NCBI GenBank assembly: GCA_933822405.4
Contig: CAKOGP040001758.1
Location: 625,054 to 689,053 of the forward strand
Length of the DNA stretch: 64,000 nt
Direction of reading: 5' to 3'
Source of the DNA: Cylindrotheca closterium
Taxonomy: Eukaryota; Bacillariophyta; Bacillariophyceae; Bacillariales; Bacillariaceae
Shown: one piece after another, positions 1 to 10,753 of the stretch
Numbering within the stretch: position 1 is the stretch's first letter
Layout: the number at the start of each line of letters is the position of its first letter
Notes under the pieces: model-generated
Told to the model about the DNA's origin: nothing
Database searches by the model: none
Seen by the model: only the letters and a program-made list of their open reading frames with translations
Translations under genes and position numbers: made by a program

Positions 1-211
1 CTCAAAGCAGTCATGACAACCACCGAGATGGTGATGGCGAAATCGGTGAAAATTTGACGGAGTCCAATGGCGAAGAAGGCAGTACCAAGACCCAAAATTA
101 GACTGAGAAGAGCAACAGTCATGTAGTCGTATGTGGTATCTCCTTCGAGCATATCTTCATGATGAGGATGATCAGTTCCAAGGTAGTGGAAAAGACCGAC
201 CTTGGAGGAAG
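1..211 (-). pseudogene. SLC4 bicarbonate transporter fragment (duplicate)
   Basis: This stretch repeats positions 7963-8214 of the intact SLC4 gene on the same strand with only about four base differences, but lacks 42 bases (14 codons, in frame) in the middle. It encodes part of the membrane domain around the segment that reads TTYDYMTVALLSLILGLG in the intact gene. The copy runs off the left edge of the window, so more of it may lie outside. At its 5' side (about 211) homology stops abruptly and a light-harvesting gene begins, out of frame with the transporter. High identity means the duplication is recent. It is a fragment here and not an expressed transporter unless the part outside the window changes this. 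Confidence 0.85.
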
Positions 212-573
212 CCAACATCACCAACGTATCCAGCAAGGTTTGGTGGGTATTCAAGGAATGGAAGCGCGGTAGTGGCAACGTAAGTGAGCCCAGCTGGTTC
301 CTCTTCAGCAGCCTCTTCAGCTTCAGCAGCAGCTTCATCCCGGATTACAGTAGCCGAGCGTCCTAATGATATAAGAGAAAGCGCGTAAAGTGAGAAAGCC
401 GAATGCAAAGGGACTACTGAAACTGCAACTGCATCCCGCTCATCAAAATGATTCCAAGCTGATGATGATTATTGATTATATACGTGGAAACCAAAATAAC
501 ACCTACCATTGAAGGAAGCTGGGGCGAAGGCGGAGGCACCAGCAAGGAGTGTAGCGAGAACAGCGATCTTCAT
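172..573 (-). pseudogene. Truncated fucoxanthin-chlorophyll (LHC) protein gene start
   Basis: Exon 1 (573-507) encodes MKIAVLATLLAGASAFAP, a signal peptide ending in the ASAFAP motif used for diatom plastid import. A 144-bp GT-AG intron (506-363) follows. Exon 2 (362-172) gives an acidic linker and then LPFLEYPPNL..GDVGF, which matches the stromal start of fucoxanthin-chlorophyll a/c and related light-harvesting proteins, where the family normally continues GDVGFDPxG into three helices. Here, straight after GDVGF, the sequence switches to the SLC4 fragment in the wrong frame and stops about ten codons later. All pigment-binding helices are missing. The product would be about 85 residues, so this is a decapitated gene fused to foreign sequence; promoter and targeting parts look intact. 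Confidence 0.75.
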
Positions 574-726
574 GGCGAGTTTTGAATCTGCGAGTTGATG
601 AAGCAACTTTTCAAAACATCGGGAAAACGTACGAAGTATGGACGGCTCGGAGATGTTTTTTGACGACAATAATGAGGCAGTGGGAATTCCCCCTTTTCAT
701 TTCATCCCCACGATATTTAACGCGAT

Positions 727-850
727 TTCCCACAACTACAGTAGTTGTGGGAACAGTTTTTTGCCGAAAATTCCCACAACTGTACTGCTAAAGTAGTTGT
801 AGGAATCGGAAAAAATAGTTGTGGGAAATTCCCACAACTAGTTGTGGTAA
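727..850. repeat. Cluster of TTCCCACAACT palindromic repeats (I)
   Basis: The 11-mer TTCCCACAACT or its complement occurs at 727, 743, 771, 817 and 829, with one-base variants at 794 and 840, in alternating orientation. The copies pair into near-perfect palindromes (727-753 and 817-839). No believable reading frame covers the area. It may be a decayed foldback element or a cluster of binding sites; the sequence does not decide. Confidence 0.7.
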
Positions 851-935
851 TCGAAGATTACCCGGCGCCGCCTCCACTCCTGGGCTTGAATCGCATGATG
901 TAGTCTTTGTCTGGAGAGATCGCGCACGTATGCTA

Positions 936-1034
936 CCACGGAGGACCTCGACGGAGGATTTTGTTAACCTCGACCACGGAGGACCTCGACGGAAGATTTG
1001 ATATTTTTCCTCGACGGACCTCGACGGAGGATGT
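936..1034. repeat. Short direct repeats CCACGGAGGACCTCGACGGA
   Basis: A 24-25 base unit (CCACGGAGGACCTCGACGGA followed by RGAT) occurs at 936-960 and 974-998, and a shorter version (CCTCGACGGACCTCGACGGA) at about 1008-1028. Spacing is close to 36 bases. No gene is visible in the surroundings; short open frames here appear on both strands and reflect the repeats. Confidence 0.65.
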
Positions 1035-1398
1035 TGATAAAAGCGGTGGGATGTAGACGAAGCAAAAGCAAAAAGCTGACGGTCTTGACCGAGCAGCTAA
1101 AACTCCTTCTATCGCCTCCATCATCCCACAAGCTCCCATTGCGAACAATGTCTTCTCCAAATCTTCCGTCCTCTTCGTCGACACTCTTCGCTCCGTCCGC
1201 CAACCGTGTACTTCACTGAAGCGACGCGCCGTAATCGACACGACGGAAATTGAGACTAAGGAAGAGCTAGAAACGCCCATACGTCTCCCGTCTTGCCGAT
1301 CTAGAATTTCCGTTGCTTAACTGTCCGTTATTTTTGCCATAAATGTATCATGAAATATCACGAAAACAATTAGAGTTTTTGGGAAACATCATATGTAG

Positions 1399-1680
1399 TT
1401 GCATAATTTTAGTCAGTCCATATCAAACGTTGTTTTGTGCGTAGAACGGACAGTTTTCCGGAGAACGGACAGTTTGCCCATAATTCCCGAAAAAATAATT
1501 AGAGTTGTGGGAAGTAAACTTCCCACAACTCCTGTACAATTAGAGTTGTGGGAAACTTCAAATTTGTCTCAGTACATATCCTACGTGGTTTTGTGTGTAG
1601 AAATGACATTTTCCCACAACTGTTGAGGGAATTCCCGTGGGAAGCAAAATTGAGTTGTGGGAAAAATTGGGTTGTGGGAA
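1399..1680. repeat. TTCCCACAACT cluster (II) and diverged 165-bp tandem unit
   Basis: Exact copies of TTCCCACAACT or its complement lie at 1503, 1520, 1544, 1611 and 1653, with a variant at 1670. The surrounding DNA also looks like a diverged tandem duplication: the stretch near 1408-1455 (TCAGTCCATATC...GTTTTGTGCGTAGAA) recurs near 1570-1615 (TCAGTACATATC...GTTTTGTGTGTAGAA). The rest of 574-1917 holds no gene I can support. Confidence 0.65.
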
Positions 1681-1917
1681 AAATTGAGCTGCCTGCCTGT
1701 GGGATAATCTCCCAACTAGGGGAGAAATCCGGGGATTCCCACTGCCTCAATAAGGGGAACTTCAAAATATTCAATCCAACTCTTTCCAACCCCAATAACG
1801 GATATTGAAGTTTTTTAAAAAATACCTGCTATTTTTAAAATAATTCGTAGTAAAAATACCCAAACTACACAGCGTGTTTGTATCTCCTACATATCTCAAC
1901 CACCTGCTAGACATTCT

Positions 1918-3188
1918 TTAGACTTTTTCCAAGACAATGTATGCATGTACGTAATCCATTCCATGCTCAGTTGGATTCTTGGCTACGAGGCTGATATAAT
2001 TATCCCAAAATTTTCCCATTATGGCTTCCTTGTCATTTCGTTCTTGGTTCAATGCCGATTGGAAAGTGGAATGTGACCATGTTCGTGTAGTAGGGACGAA
2101 CCACTCGGCATATTCTCGTTCAGAGAAACTTGTCTTTCCAGAGGTATACAGTTCTCTGTAGGGACATGGGACAATCTTCTCCTCGGCCGATACGACCTTG
2201 AACCCCCCAACTTCTCCAATCCCTTGCAAAAATTCATCCATCGTTCTGTAGTAGCTTGGGAAGGAGATTGCGTCCTTCTCCTTGTCATCGATAAGACCCT
2301 CTTCGTGAAGTTGGTTCCAAGCAGTTTCGAACGAGTCCCACATACTCTTTCCTTTGCCAGTTTGTCCCAAAAAGTATCCTTCTTTGGATACGCAAAAATT
2401 GACACAGACAAATCGGCCACCCTTCACAAGTTCCTTCGACCGCGCCTTCAGAATTGCTTTCCAATCATCTGCGGCTTGCACCTTTTCCGACTGTGGGGCC
2501 TCAGGACATCTGGCAGCGTGCATGAAAGGAGTACCGCTCAGAGAACTGACGTCACAGGAACTCAACCAATGCATCGCAGTAAAAGAGATTGCGAAATCAA
2601 TAGAGTTAGAAGCATAGCATTGATTATGAAACCCAACCCCAGAAGCCTCGGCATACACATTTCCCAGAGCAATAGGGGTCTCTATGTGATTTCCGTACGC
2701 GTCTTTCACATGTTTTAGTCCCAGTGCATGGCGAAAAACGCTCTTTTGAGAGGTGCAGTGAATAGTGAGATTCATGCGTATGATAGCAAAATATTGAAAC
2801 AGCAATTATTTACCTGCCATTCGTTGGTAAGTTGATCTTCGTAGTGAACGACCACCTCTTGTTCATCGTTGTTGTTGTGCTTTCTTACAGACTCTACCAT
2901 TCGAGAAAGCAGCCCCAAAGACGTCCCGGCATCAGCAGTTCCATAATCGGCAATATGATAAGCTCTTGGCGAGGAGATTGCGTCTTGTTTGAATATTTCT
3001 CCGAGGATTGCAGGTGTCGCGGTGTCAATGACATCGAAGCATCCCTTCGTAGCCGCTGTGTATTCTCCTTCTCCGTCTTTTCCAACAGGTTTGTGGACCC
3101 CGGTGCCAGCTTTACTTGCAAGAGATACGAGAGCGAAAGAAGTTCTTCGTGGTGTAAGCAGGACGAGCGATTTCGTTGATAGCTTCAT
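1918..3188 (-). CDS. SABATH-type S-adenosylmethionine carboxyl methyltransferase
   Basis: Two exons (3188-2814 and 2742-1918) joined by a 71-bp GT-AG intron give about 400 residues. The family (salicylate, benzoate and jasmonate methyltransferases in plants) methylates small carboxylates with SAM. Visible signs are the start of the SAM fold YHIADYGTADAGTSL, the EDQLTNEW..F stretch in the place of the family's EDLPxNDFNxLF, and FAISFTAMHWLS, the SABATH substrate-pocket segment. The first 25-30 residues are basic and hydrophobic (MKLSTKSLVLLTPRRTSFAL), which may be an organelle presequence. The ATG at 3188 was chosen because the frame upstream begins with TTG. The substrate cannot be told. The gene is divergent from the fusion gene starting at 3633. 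Confidence 0.75.
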
Positions 3189-3632
3189 TTTCAACGCGGT
3201 GTTGTATTATATATAAAATGGATTCAGCTGCTGAATCATCATCATTTTTTACAACCACGAAAAACGAAATATAAGAAGTTTGTTTTTGCCGGGGAACAAT
3301 TGGTTCTACATATTTAGAAAAGCTATTTAATTAATTATCAAGGCCTTTTTGATGTGAAGAACTGGCATCCACATTTTCTGACTCACAGGAGGAAATCATC
3401 GAAACTGATGGCTCACAGCTCACAGAGTATGCTACCGGGTACTGAATATACCGTGTCTACAGGGTGTTCGCTCGAATCGACATTCCAGAACGAATCTTAC
3501 TGAAATATGGACCTCAGAAGGCACCTCGCTCCTACAAGAACTGACGTGTAATCGATCCGATTTTTCTATCCTGCTGATGTTTCAGATTCGGTCATATTGC
3601 CGACTTTGAAATCGGTGTCGTCAATTGCAGCG
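3189..3632. other. Divergent intergenic region
   Basis: About 440 bases between two divergent starts (methyltransferase at 3188, dehydrogenase-oxidase fusion at 3633). It should contain both promoters. It has an A/T-rich tract near 3290-3345; I see no clear named site, RNA gene or repeat. Confidence 0.4.
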
Positions 3633-6292
3633 ATGTTCATCAGGATTTTGATTTCATCTCTTCTGCTTTCAGGTGCACTGTCATTGGTATCTTTCAGTGT
3701 TCCACAGCGGGGGAACGCAATAGGTACTCCGAGCTTTGGAGAGTTGTTCAATGTCGTCGAAACTCCAAACAAACGTGGAGCAACTGTGTTGGAAGCACCA
3801 GTCCGACAGGACGGCGTGAAGCTCTACATCGCCATCGATTCGGATTCTTTCAACTACAAAGAACGACCAGGAAACGGCGGCATTCGTCTTCTAAACTACA
3901 AATCAACCCAAGATGCCATCGACGATGCTGTCCGTCTTGCAATGGGAATGACAAGAAAGCACGACATGTTCCGGACTGGATTTTCTGGGGCCAAGGTTGT
4001 TGTCGACACTGACCATGCCAATCTAGAAACCATTGATCGAGAGGCTTTGATGAAGGACGCCGCTAGCGCTCTCAAGGCTCTGGAAGGACAAATGTACACG
4101 GGGTGTGACTTGAATACTTCCGACGAAGACATGGACTATCTTGTTGAAGCTACAGATGATAAATTCGTCTTGGCAGGGAGAAACTCTAGAGTCGACACTA
4201 ATGTAGCCACAGCATCCTCCGTCATTGGATCAATATTGGGGGTGCTAGATTGCATGGACGATACTGACTTCAGCGAACTCACGTTCACTGTCCAAGGATG
4301 TGGCAAGGTCGGCAGCACAGTCGCGAAAGAGCTCGTGGCACGTGGTGCAAAGTGCGTGCAAACATGTGATTTATTGATGGAAGCTACAAAGATACCTGGA
4401 TGTACTTCAATTGAAGACTGGACAAACACTCCCTGTGATTTCTTGGTACCATGTGCAAATTCTCTTGCAATTACCGAAAATGTCGCCATCAATTTCCCCG
4501 ACGGTTTGAAATACTGCGTTGGTGCAGCCAACTCTCCATTTTCCAGCGTTGAGGCTCGTTTGATTTTCGATGCAAGAGGAGTAATGCACGTTCCCGAAAG
4601 CATTTCCAGTGCTGGTGCCATCCTCGCCGACAGTGTTGAGGTACGTATTCACAATCATTTTTCGCCGGTTCCAAAATTGCTTCTAAACCCTTGTCGACAA
4701 AGTGGTATGACATCAACCTGTACCAAAATGTTCAACCGGAACTAATGTACGGTTGGATTCGTGACCAGAGCAAAGCGAAGGCAAGCGATCTTGTGAACAA
4801 AGCTGACAAGACAGCAAAAAGTGTTCAAGCCGTTATTGGAGATGTTGTACCAAATAGATCAGGTGATCCAGTGGGAAAAGATTTCCCGGAATGGATCAAG
4901 GAGAACACTATGAAGACGGATACTTTGATTGTCGGCGGAGGTGTTGCAGGCACAGCTACTGCCTTTTCATTGGGGCAACGTGGTATCAAAACGGTTCTTG
5001 TTGAGAAGGGAAAATCTGTCGCACCTGCTGATGCCAGCAGCAACGGTGACAGTCGCATGTACCGAAAGATGTACTCGTCTGAATTCTTTAGCAGAATGCA
5101 GTCGCAGGCCCTTGAGCGATGGGATGATGTAGAAAAAGAAAGCGGGGAGAAGCTTCTTCAAGAAAACGGCCTTCTGTTCTACGGAGAAGATACTGGTGAA
5201 ACAGTAGAAGGATCGGTCTTGGGAGCAAAGCAAGTGATGGAAAACCTGAATCTTCCACACCAGTTCTACGCCACTGGCGATGCGATCGCCGAGAAATACC
5301 CAGCGCTTTCTGGATGCAAAGGCAAGGATTATAGTGGAGTGTGCGAAGATACTGCAGGCCATATTCGAGCCTCCAAAGGTATGTGGTAGATTATTTCGTC
5401 CCAAATTGTTTCAGAATCGCCACTCACAACTTGATCTGGCTTTTTCATCTTTTCGTTTAGCTTGCCACGCCATGGTCAAGGCAGCTGGGGACACTTGTGA
5501 CGTTCACATCAACTCAAAGATTGTATCTCTTGATGTGAGCGATTCTGCAGTTGATGGTGAGTACACAGTCAAGGCTGTCAAGCAAGACGGCACTACCATT
5601 CAGGCAAAGAATGCTGTTTTGGCTTGTGGACCATGGACTAATGATGTCCTGCAAATGGCAAGTCTGCCAAGAATTAAACTTGATATCTGGATGGTTCAAT
5701 GGGCTCATTACGAGGTCGATACCGAGATCGGAGCGAGTATCCCTCAAGCTTTCCATTTCAAAAAAGAAAATGGTATTGACGGCGGCTTGTATTACATTTT
5801 CCCTTCCAGCGCAACTGAAAGCTTGGAGTCTAAGGATGGAAAGTCCTACGTTAAAGTCGGCGTTGATTTTCCAACATTTGAAGCTCTGAACAGTATGGAC
5901 GATTTCAACTATGAGGGATCCGAAGATGTCTTGAGCTTGATGGTAAGTCTTGAAGCCTACAAATTCCAATAGCGTCGAAGCATTTGCTTTTCTAGAGTGA
6001 ACAGCTAACATACATTGATCTCGTGACCTTTCAGGATGCCTGGGTCAATGAGCATCTTCCACAAGTTGGAAAAAGAATCAACGCGTACACTAGTCCTTAC
6101 ACCATGACTGAAGATTCCTACTTCATCATGGATAAGATTGCTCCCAATGTTGCCATTTTTGCTGGCGGCAGCGGTCGTGGGTTCAAATTTGGTCCCTTAC
6201 TCGGGGATTGCATGTCATCATTGCTCCACAACGAAGACGGACCAGTGGATCTAAAGCCATTTTCGTTAGAGCGGGAAGCTCTCAAGTTGTAA
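3633..6292 (+). CDS. Fused amino-acid dehydrogenase and FAD-dependent amine oxidase
   Basis: Four exons (3633-4640, 4703-5378, 5461-5942, 6035-6292), all GT-AG, encode about 807 residues in one frame. Residues about 1-25 form a signal peptide ending LSLVSFSVP, possibly an ER or plastid signal. Residues about 40-360 are a Leu/Phe/Val dehydrogenase: Lys109 and Lys121 (SGAKVVV) and Asp159 match the family's catalytic residues, and QGCGKVG (221-227) is the NAD-binding loop. Residues about 405-807 are a monomeric sarcosine/N-methyltryptophan oxidase-like flavoprotein: LIVGGGVAGTATAFSL, then NGDSRMYRKMYSS and GGSGRGFKFGP. The cysteine that covalently holds FAD in sarcosine oxidase aligns with Ser742 (TSPYTMT), so FAD is probably non-covalent. 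The fusion suggests N-demethylation of an amino acid followed by oxidative deamination. Inference: substrate and order are unknown. The join at exon 2 is well supported because SVE|WYDINLYQNVQ completes the dehydrogenase C-terminus. Confidence 0.85.
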
Positions 6293-6974
6293 TACGTGGG
6301 TGATGGTAACTTCTTTTTCTAGTCCATTTGTGACCCGAAATCGAAGACGGGCAGTAGATTCCAATTTGCTTTATTGAACAGGAGTCGGTAAACTTAGGGT
6401 ACTTGTAGAGCAACCTGATTTCATTTTTTCGTTGTAATTTTTGCCTTCAGATCTGCCACATAAGGTCGAACAAATCGAAACTCCTTTATTATTTCGAGAT
6501 ATTACTCCGCGAGAAGTATAGTCAAGACAAATTTAGCCGAGCGTTGACGCTTCGCAGAGAGCATGAAATAAGGATTTCCTTCCGCAATTTTGAAGGACAC
6601 CAATGTCAAAAGATGAAGAGACAGGTACTAGCTACCGGTAGTACTACTTTTGTTGGAGGATCAACTATCGCATTTCCATGCTGTCCCAGCCGGATAGCCT
6701 AAGGAAACTAGCTTTAGAAACGATAAATGCAGTTATTTGGAGCTGTATCGCAACAAGTTCAACTCTAGAAGCAGAAGAAATCAGTTTGCAATTGGAAATC
6801 TTAAAAATAATATAACAACAATTTGAATTATGTTCTATAGTCCTATGGAGCATCGTCATCCCTCTCAAAGAAGGATTGCAGTGCTGTGCTTGTATCTGTT
6901 ATGGTCCCACAATTCGTCTTGCCTGTGGTGGCCAAAAACACCATCACGGAAAAGAACCGAGATTTTGTCACTCT
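6293..6974. other. Intergenic region between convergent genes
   Basis: About 680 bases between the 3' ends of the fusion gene and the SLC4 gene. I see no convincing coding frame, RNA gene or strong repeat; it should contain both 3' untranslated regions. Confidence 0.4.
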
Positions 6975-8887
6975 TTACGCGTTTGCGACTTCTTCATCGG
7001 GAAGCTTGAGCCCGTTTTGCGCAATGTGTTCGTCTTGTGCGCTCTTACTTGGCTTCTCGACAGCCTCTCCTTCGGGGTCGTTCTTGAGCAGCCAGTTTTC
7101 AATCTCTTCTGGAGATCCATCCATCAAAATCAATTCGTCCTCCGAAAACAATCTGGGGTGCAAGTACAAGCGTGCTGGAATACACAACAGAACCATCACT
7201 GGGAAAGCAATCGAGATGGACTTGATTTCTCGGACAACACAAACGATGCCGAAGAAAAGGAGCTGGAACATGGTGTACTTGTGAATGCGGTTCATGGGAA
7301 CATGCGACGTGTAGTGGTTTTTGGTGATCTTGCTTGGTTGTTGGAAAAGAAGGATGAATCGTTGGTAGAACTGTTGGCCTGGCAAAGCGACCAATCCCAT
7401 GAACAAGAAGACACCGTATAGAACGGGAAGAGGGATCAATTTGATGACCGAGAGAGCAAAGATGCAGGCCAACACCAATCCGTGGGTGAGAAGTCCAGTC
7501 AACCGAGATTCTTGGATGTACTTGACTTCGCCCTTGTCGTCCTTCTCTTGCATGGCAGTGATGTGCATGATACATGGGACAGTAGAAGCGACCAACCAGG
7601 GCAAGCCCATCAAGGAGTTTACCAAGACCATGATGGCAGAGATAACAGTATCGTAGTTGTAGGCATCTCCGTGGGCAAGTCTGTTACTTGGGTGGTTGAC
7701 AATGTGCCAAGTGATACCGTTATCCAAGAAAGTCAAGATGAAAGCTGGAATACCAAGTGCGGCGGCGATGAAGATGACCTCGGTGTTTCCGTTGAGATCG
7801 AACAAATCAACGATCCATGGTCGGCGACCCCAGGGCTCAGCTTGATCAGGACAGTCAGTGGGCCAGTAGTCACGACAATCTTCAGTGCAGCATGTGAAGG
7901 AAGTGGCGAAAGTGTCTGGGACATTGAGCTCTTCGATTTGGACATCCTCAAAGACAGTGTGTCTCAAAGCAGTCATGACAACCACCGAGATGGTGATGGC
8001 GAAATCGGTGACCACGGTTCGGGCGTAGTCGCTGCAGCAGAATGCAGAGCTGCGAATTTGACGGAGTCCAATGGCGAAGAAGGCAGTACCAAGACCCAAA
8101 ATTAGACTGAGAAGAGCAACAGTCATGTAGTCATATGTGGTATCTTCTTCGAGCATATCTTCATGATGAGGGTGATCAGTTCCAAAGTAGTGGAAAAGAC
8201 CGACCTTGGAGGAAGGATTTCCAATGGCTCCCAACAAGAAAATAGAGACAATGAGCAACGCAAATGTCTCATCGGTGAATCGAGTGGCCTTTTTGATAAG
8301 TCTGTTAAAGTCAAAGAATGCTGCGATCACTTGGTACAGACAAACCCAGATACCAATCCATGCGTTGAATGTGAGGAACGGAACGTCAAGCTGCTTGGCA
8401 AGATCGTAACAGACGGCTTGGAAGGTCAAGACGGGTCCAGTACCACCATTGATCATCTATTGTAATGGTCAAACAGAATATATCTGTTAGCGTCACAATT
8501 TCGTAAACGGCAGAACTGCGAAAAAAAGAAACTTACCATGGGTTGTCCAGAGACCAAAGAGTAGAAGATTCCACACCATGCAGTGGCCAAAAGAAGCTCC
8601 ACAGCTCCAATGTAATTGTTGGTAGCCTTGGCATACACGGCTCCGAATGTGATAGTGGGAGCAATCACAGCAATGAACAAGAAGAAAGAGACAGCGATAG
8701 TCTTGGTGTTGAAGTTGGTCATTTCCTTCACCCAGTGAGTTCCAATGGTGCGCTTGAAATCTTGGATGATTCCTCGGCCGAATGTTTTTGGCTTTGCATC
8801 ATCTTCATGATTGCCTTCATCATGGCTTGGCTCATGGCGTGGAGGGTTCTTTCGAGCAAGTGGTTGCCTGTAACTGAATCCTGGCAT
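6975..8887 (-). CDS. SLC4-family bicarbonate/anion transporter
   Basis: Two exons (8887-8537 and 8456-6975) with an 80-bp GT-AG intron give about 610 residues. SLC4 proteins move bicarbonate or other anions across membranes, often with Na+; in diatoms members of the family import bicarbonate for photosynthesis. The protein has a short charged N-terminus, then SFFLFIAVIAPTITFGAVY as first membrane segment, FYSLVSGQPMMINGGTGP (the family's conserved SGQPxxxxGxTGP element, rebuilt across the intron), and many hydrophobic segments to about residue 560. It ends in a hydrophilic tail. There is no large cytoplasmic N-domain like that of animal band 3; about 600 residues is usual for plant and algal members. 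CRE-like motifs lie 280-415 bases upstream. A fragment of this gene is duplicated at 1-211. Confidence 0.85.
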
Positions 8888-9168
8888 TGTGAAAACTTAC
8901 TGTAAGATATCGGGATGTATTGATATCTCGTCGGAGAGAATTTTATGAGGATGAGACGAAGCTGATTTTGACGAGAGAGATGTGGGAAACGCGAGAATTG
9001 AGAAAGAAAGGAACGTCCATTGATATTTGTCTTTTCGATCAGATGACAAACACTACTAAAGGCAGATTTGTTTGTGGACGCACCCCCAAACGTATGAGTA
9101 GAATATGTATGTCCAATCTCCATTTCTAACATCCCCAAGATGTCATCTTTTTTGTAGTAATGGATTTG

Positions 9169-9302
9169 TGACGTACTCGAAAGTGTGACGTCAAAGCGAG
9201 CTACTCGTACGCGAGAGCGCGAGAATTCGTTGATTCGCAAGATGTCAGAAACATGTGAACAATTTTATTGGCCTGATGCAACGGAACATCAAATTTTGAC
9301 GC
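9169..9302 (-). promoter_or_regulatory. Cluster of CRE-like sites upstream of SLC4
   Basis: TGACGT (9169-9174), the full palindrome TGACGTCA (9186-9193) and TGACGC (9297-9302) lie 280-415 bases upstream of the SLC4 start codon. The same hexamers are known as CO2/cAMP-responsive elements in promoters of diatom carbonic anhydrases, where bZIP factors repress the genes at high CO2. The neighbouring gene on the other side ends here, so the region serves only the SLC4 gene. Control by CO2 is an inference. Confidence 0.5.
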
Positions 9303-9375
9303 AGGCCGGATACACGAGCGTGTATTTGTATTTGTATTGGCATTATCGATAGTAGGATAATTGCAGGTTAATCAA

Positions 9376-10753
9376 TTATACAAAAGTGCTGTAGTATAGC
9401 ATTCGTTCTTCCGAGTACGCCGGGGTTTGAACTGGTGTAACTCGTGCTGGTTCTATTGGATCTGCATAAAACTTGCCCTCATTGCCGCTCGGGACGCAGA
9501 AGCTCAAGCGGCGACGTTTTGGACTTGGTTCTACTGTGCATGGTGCAAAGTGGCGTTTTTGCTTAGCTTCATCTCTCTTGATGCACTCTCGAAGACGTGC
9601 GACCAACGAGAAAACTCGACGAAGTTCCATTGCATGCATTTGCATCGCCATACTGTGGCGGCTATTGGGGCGAATGGAAAAATGTTTGATGTCAATGCCT
9701 GGTGCGCTGGAAATGGCACCAATGATTCGAGAGACTTCCGATCCAAAGTCTGAAAGCTCTGTTGTCTTCTTGTGTGGAAATCGCATTCGAAGGTATTCTG
9801 TCATGCGAGGCCCAAGTTGACTATAATGATCAAAATCTTCCAAGGCAATGGCAACAGCCGCAAACGCAATCTTGCCAGGAGCATATAAGAAGCTGACATC
9901 AGAGTAGACTAGTGCAGATTGAGCAACTGCAATGGCCCTGTCGCAGAGAGTTTCGAGCAGCTCCTCCTTGTAGAGTTCGCTAGAATTTGACCATGAGGAT
10001 CTGTACCCATAGCGCTCAGTTTCTTGGGGACGTGTGTCACGGAGAATTTCTGCCATTTCTTCCGAGAGTCTCTTGATTGCACCATATGGGTGATGACACC
10101 TAAGTCTGTACTCCAACCCCTTCATCAGATCCATTTCAGCGTGCTCGATCTCCTGAACGCTGACCCACTTTAGCTCATCCCTACAAACTCTTGCGCTTCG
10201 AGCCTTAATGCTGATGACGGATGTTGCATGGGAAAGTACATCAATCTGTAAGAATAGAAATCAATAGTCAGACAACAAGAACACAAAATTGCATCCAACA
10301 ATTTTCTTGAATCGTCAATGAAAGCCTTACCTCCAAAAATGGCTCGCAATCTACCTTGACGGCAAGCAGAGCACTTGCTGCTGCCATCGCTCTTGGGTGA
10401 AAGTCGACAATGGAATTCGATAGGTAGAATCTGCGGAAGAGCATGATGGCTGTGGACAGTACTGACGAACTTCTTTGAAGTTCTGGAAAGATCGCATTTG
10501 GGCCAATCAATCGTTGAATTTGATGAGCATGAAAATGAACCAGAGTTTCCTGGTCTAAAGGCATCATCCTTCTAGACTTTGCTTCCAATGAACAACCCAT
10601 ATTTTCGTTGATTCTGTCCCGGTATCCACATGCAAAGCTTCGGGCTCTCTTCTTCGTCGAAGGCTGAACCACTGCTGCTTTTGCTCGGCATTCAGACAGC
10701 GTAAGCTCATTGAGCATCCAGAATCGCGCTTGGGATGAAGACTCGAAATCCAT
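9376..10753 (-). CDS. Cyclin H-like protein
   Basis: Two exons (10753-10331 and 10245-9376), 85-bp GT-AG intron, about 430 residues. Cyclin H partners CDK7 in the CDK-activating kinase and TFIIH. The cyclin box is visible as MLFRRFYLSNSIVDFHPRAM followed by ASALLAVKVDCEPFLE, and the second fold starts with EIEHAEMDLMKGLEYRLRCHHPYGAI, which resembles the cyclin H pattern E..LL..L.F.L..HHPYR. The tail from about residue 365 is basic and holds PSPKRRRLS, a likely nuclear signal. It is longer than animal cyclin H (about 320 residues). A cyclin C/L-type assignment is possible; the HHPY motif favours H. Confidence 0.65.

Noticed and set aside
933..1280. Overlapping coding frames in the 0.9-1.3 kb repeat area
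   Set aside because: Frames on both strands arise from the direct repeats and show no protein-like features.
3597..3632. Upstream start of the dehydrogenase-oxidase gene at 3597
   Set aside because: The codon there is TTG; the next ATG at 3633 opens a good signal peptide.
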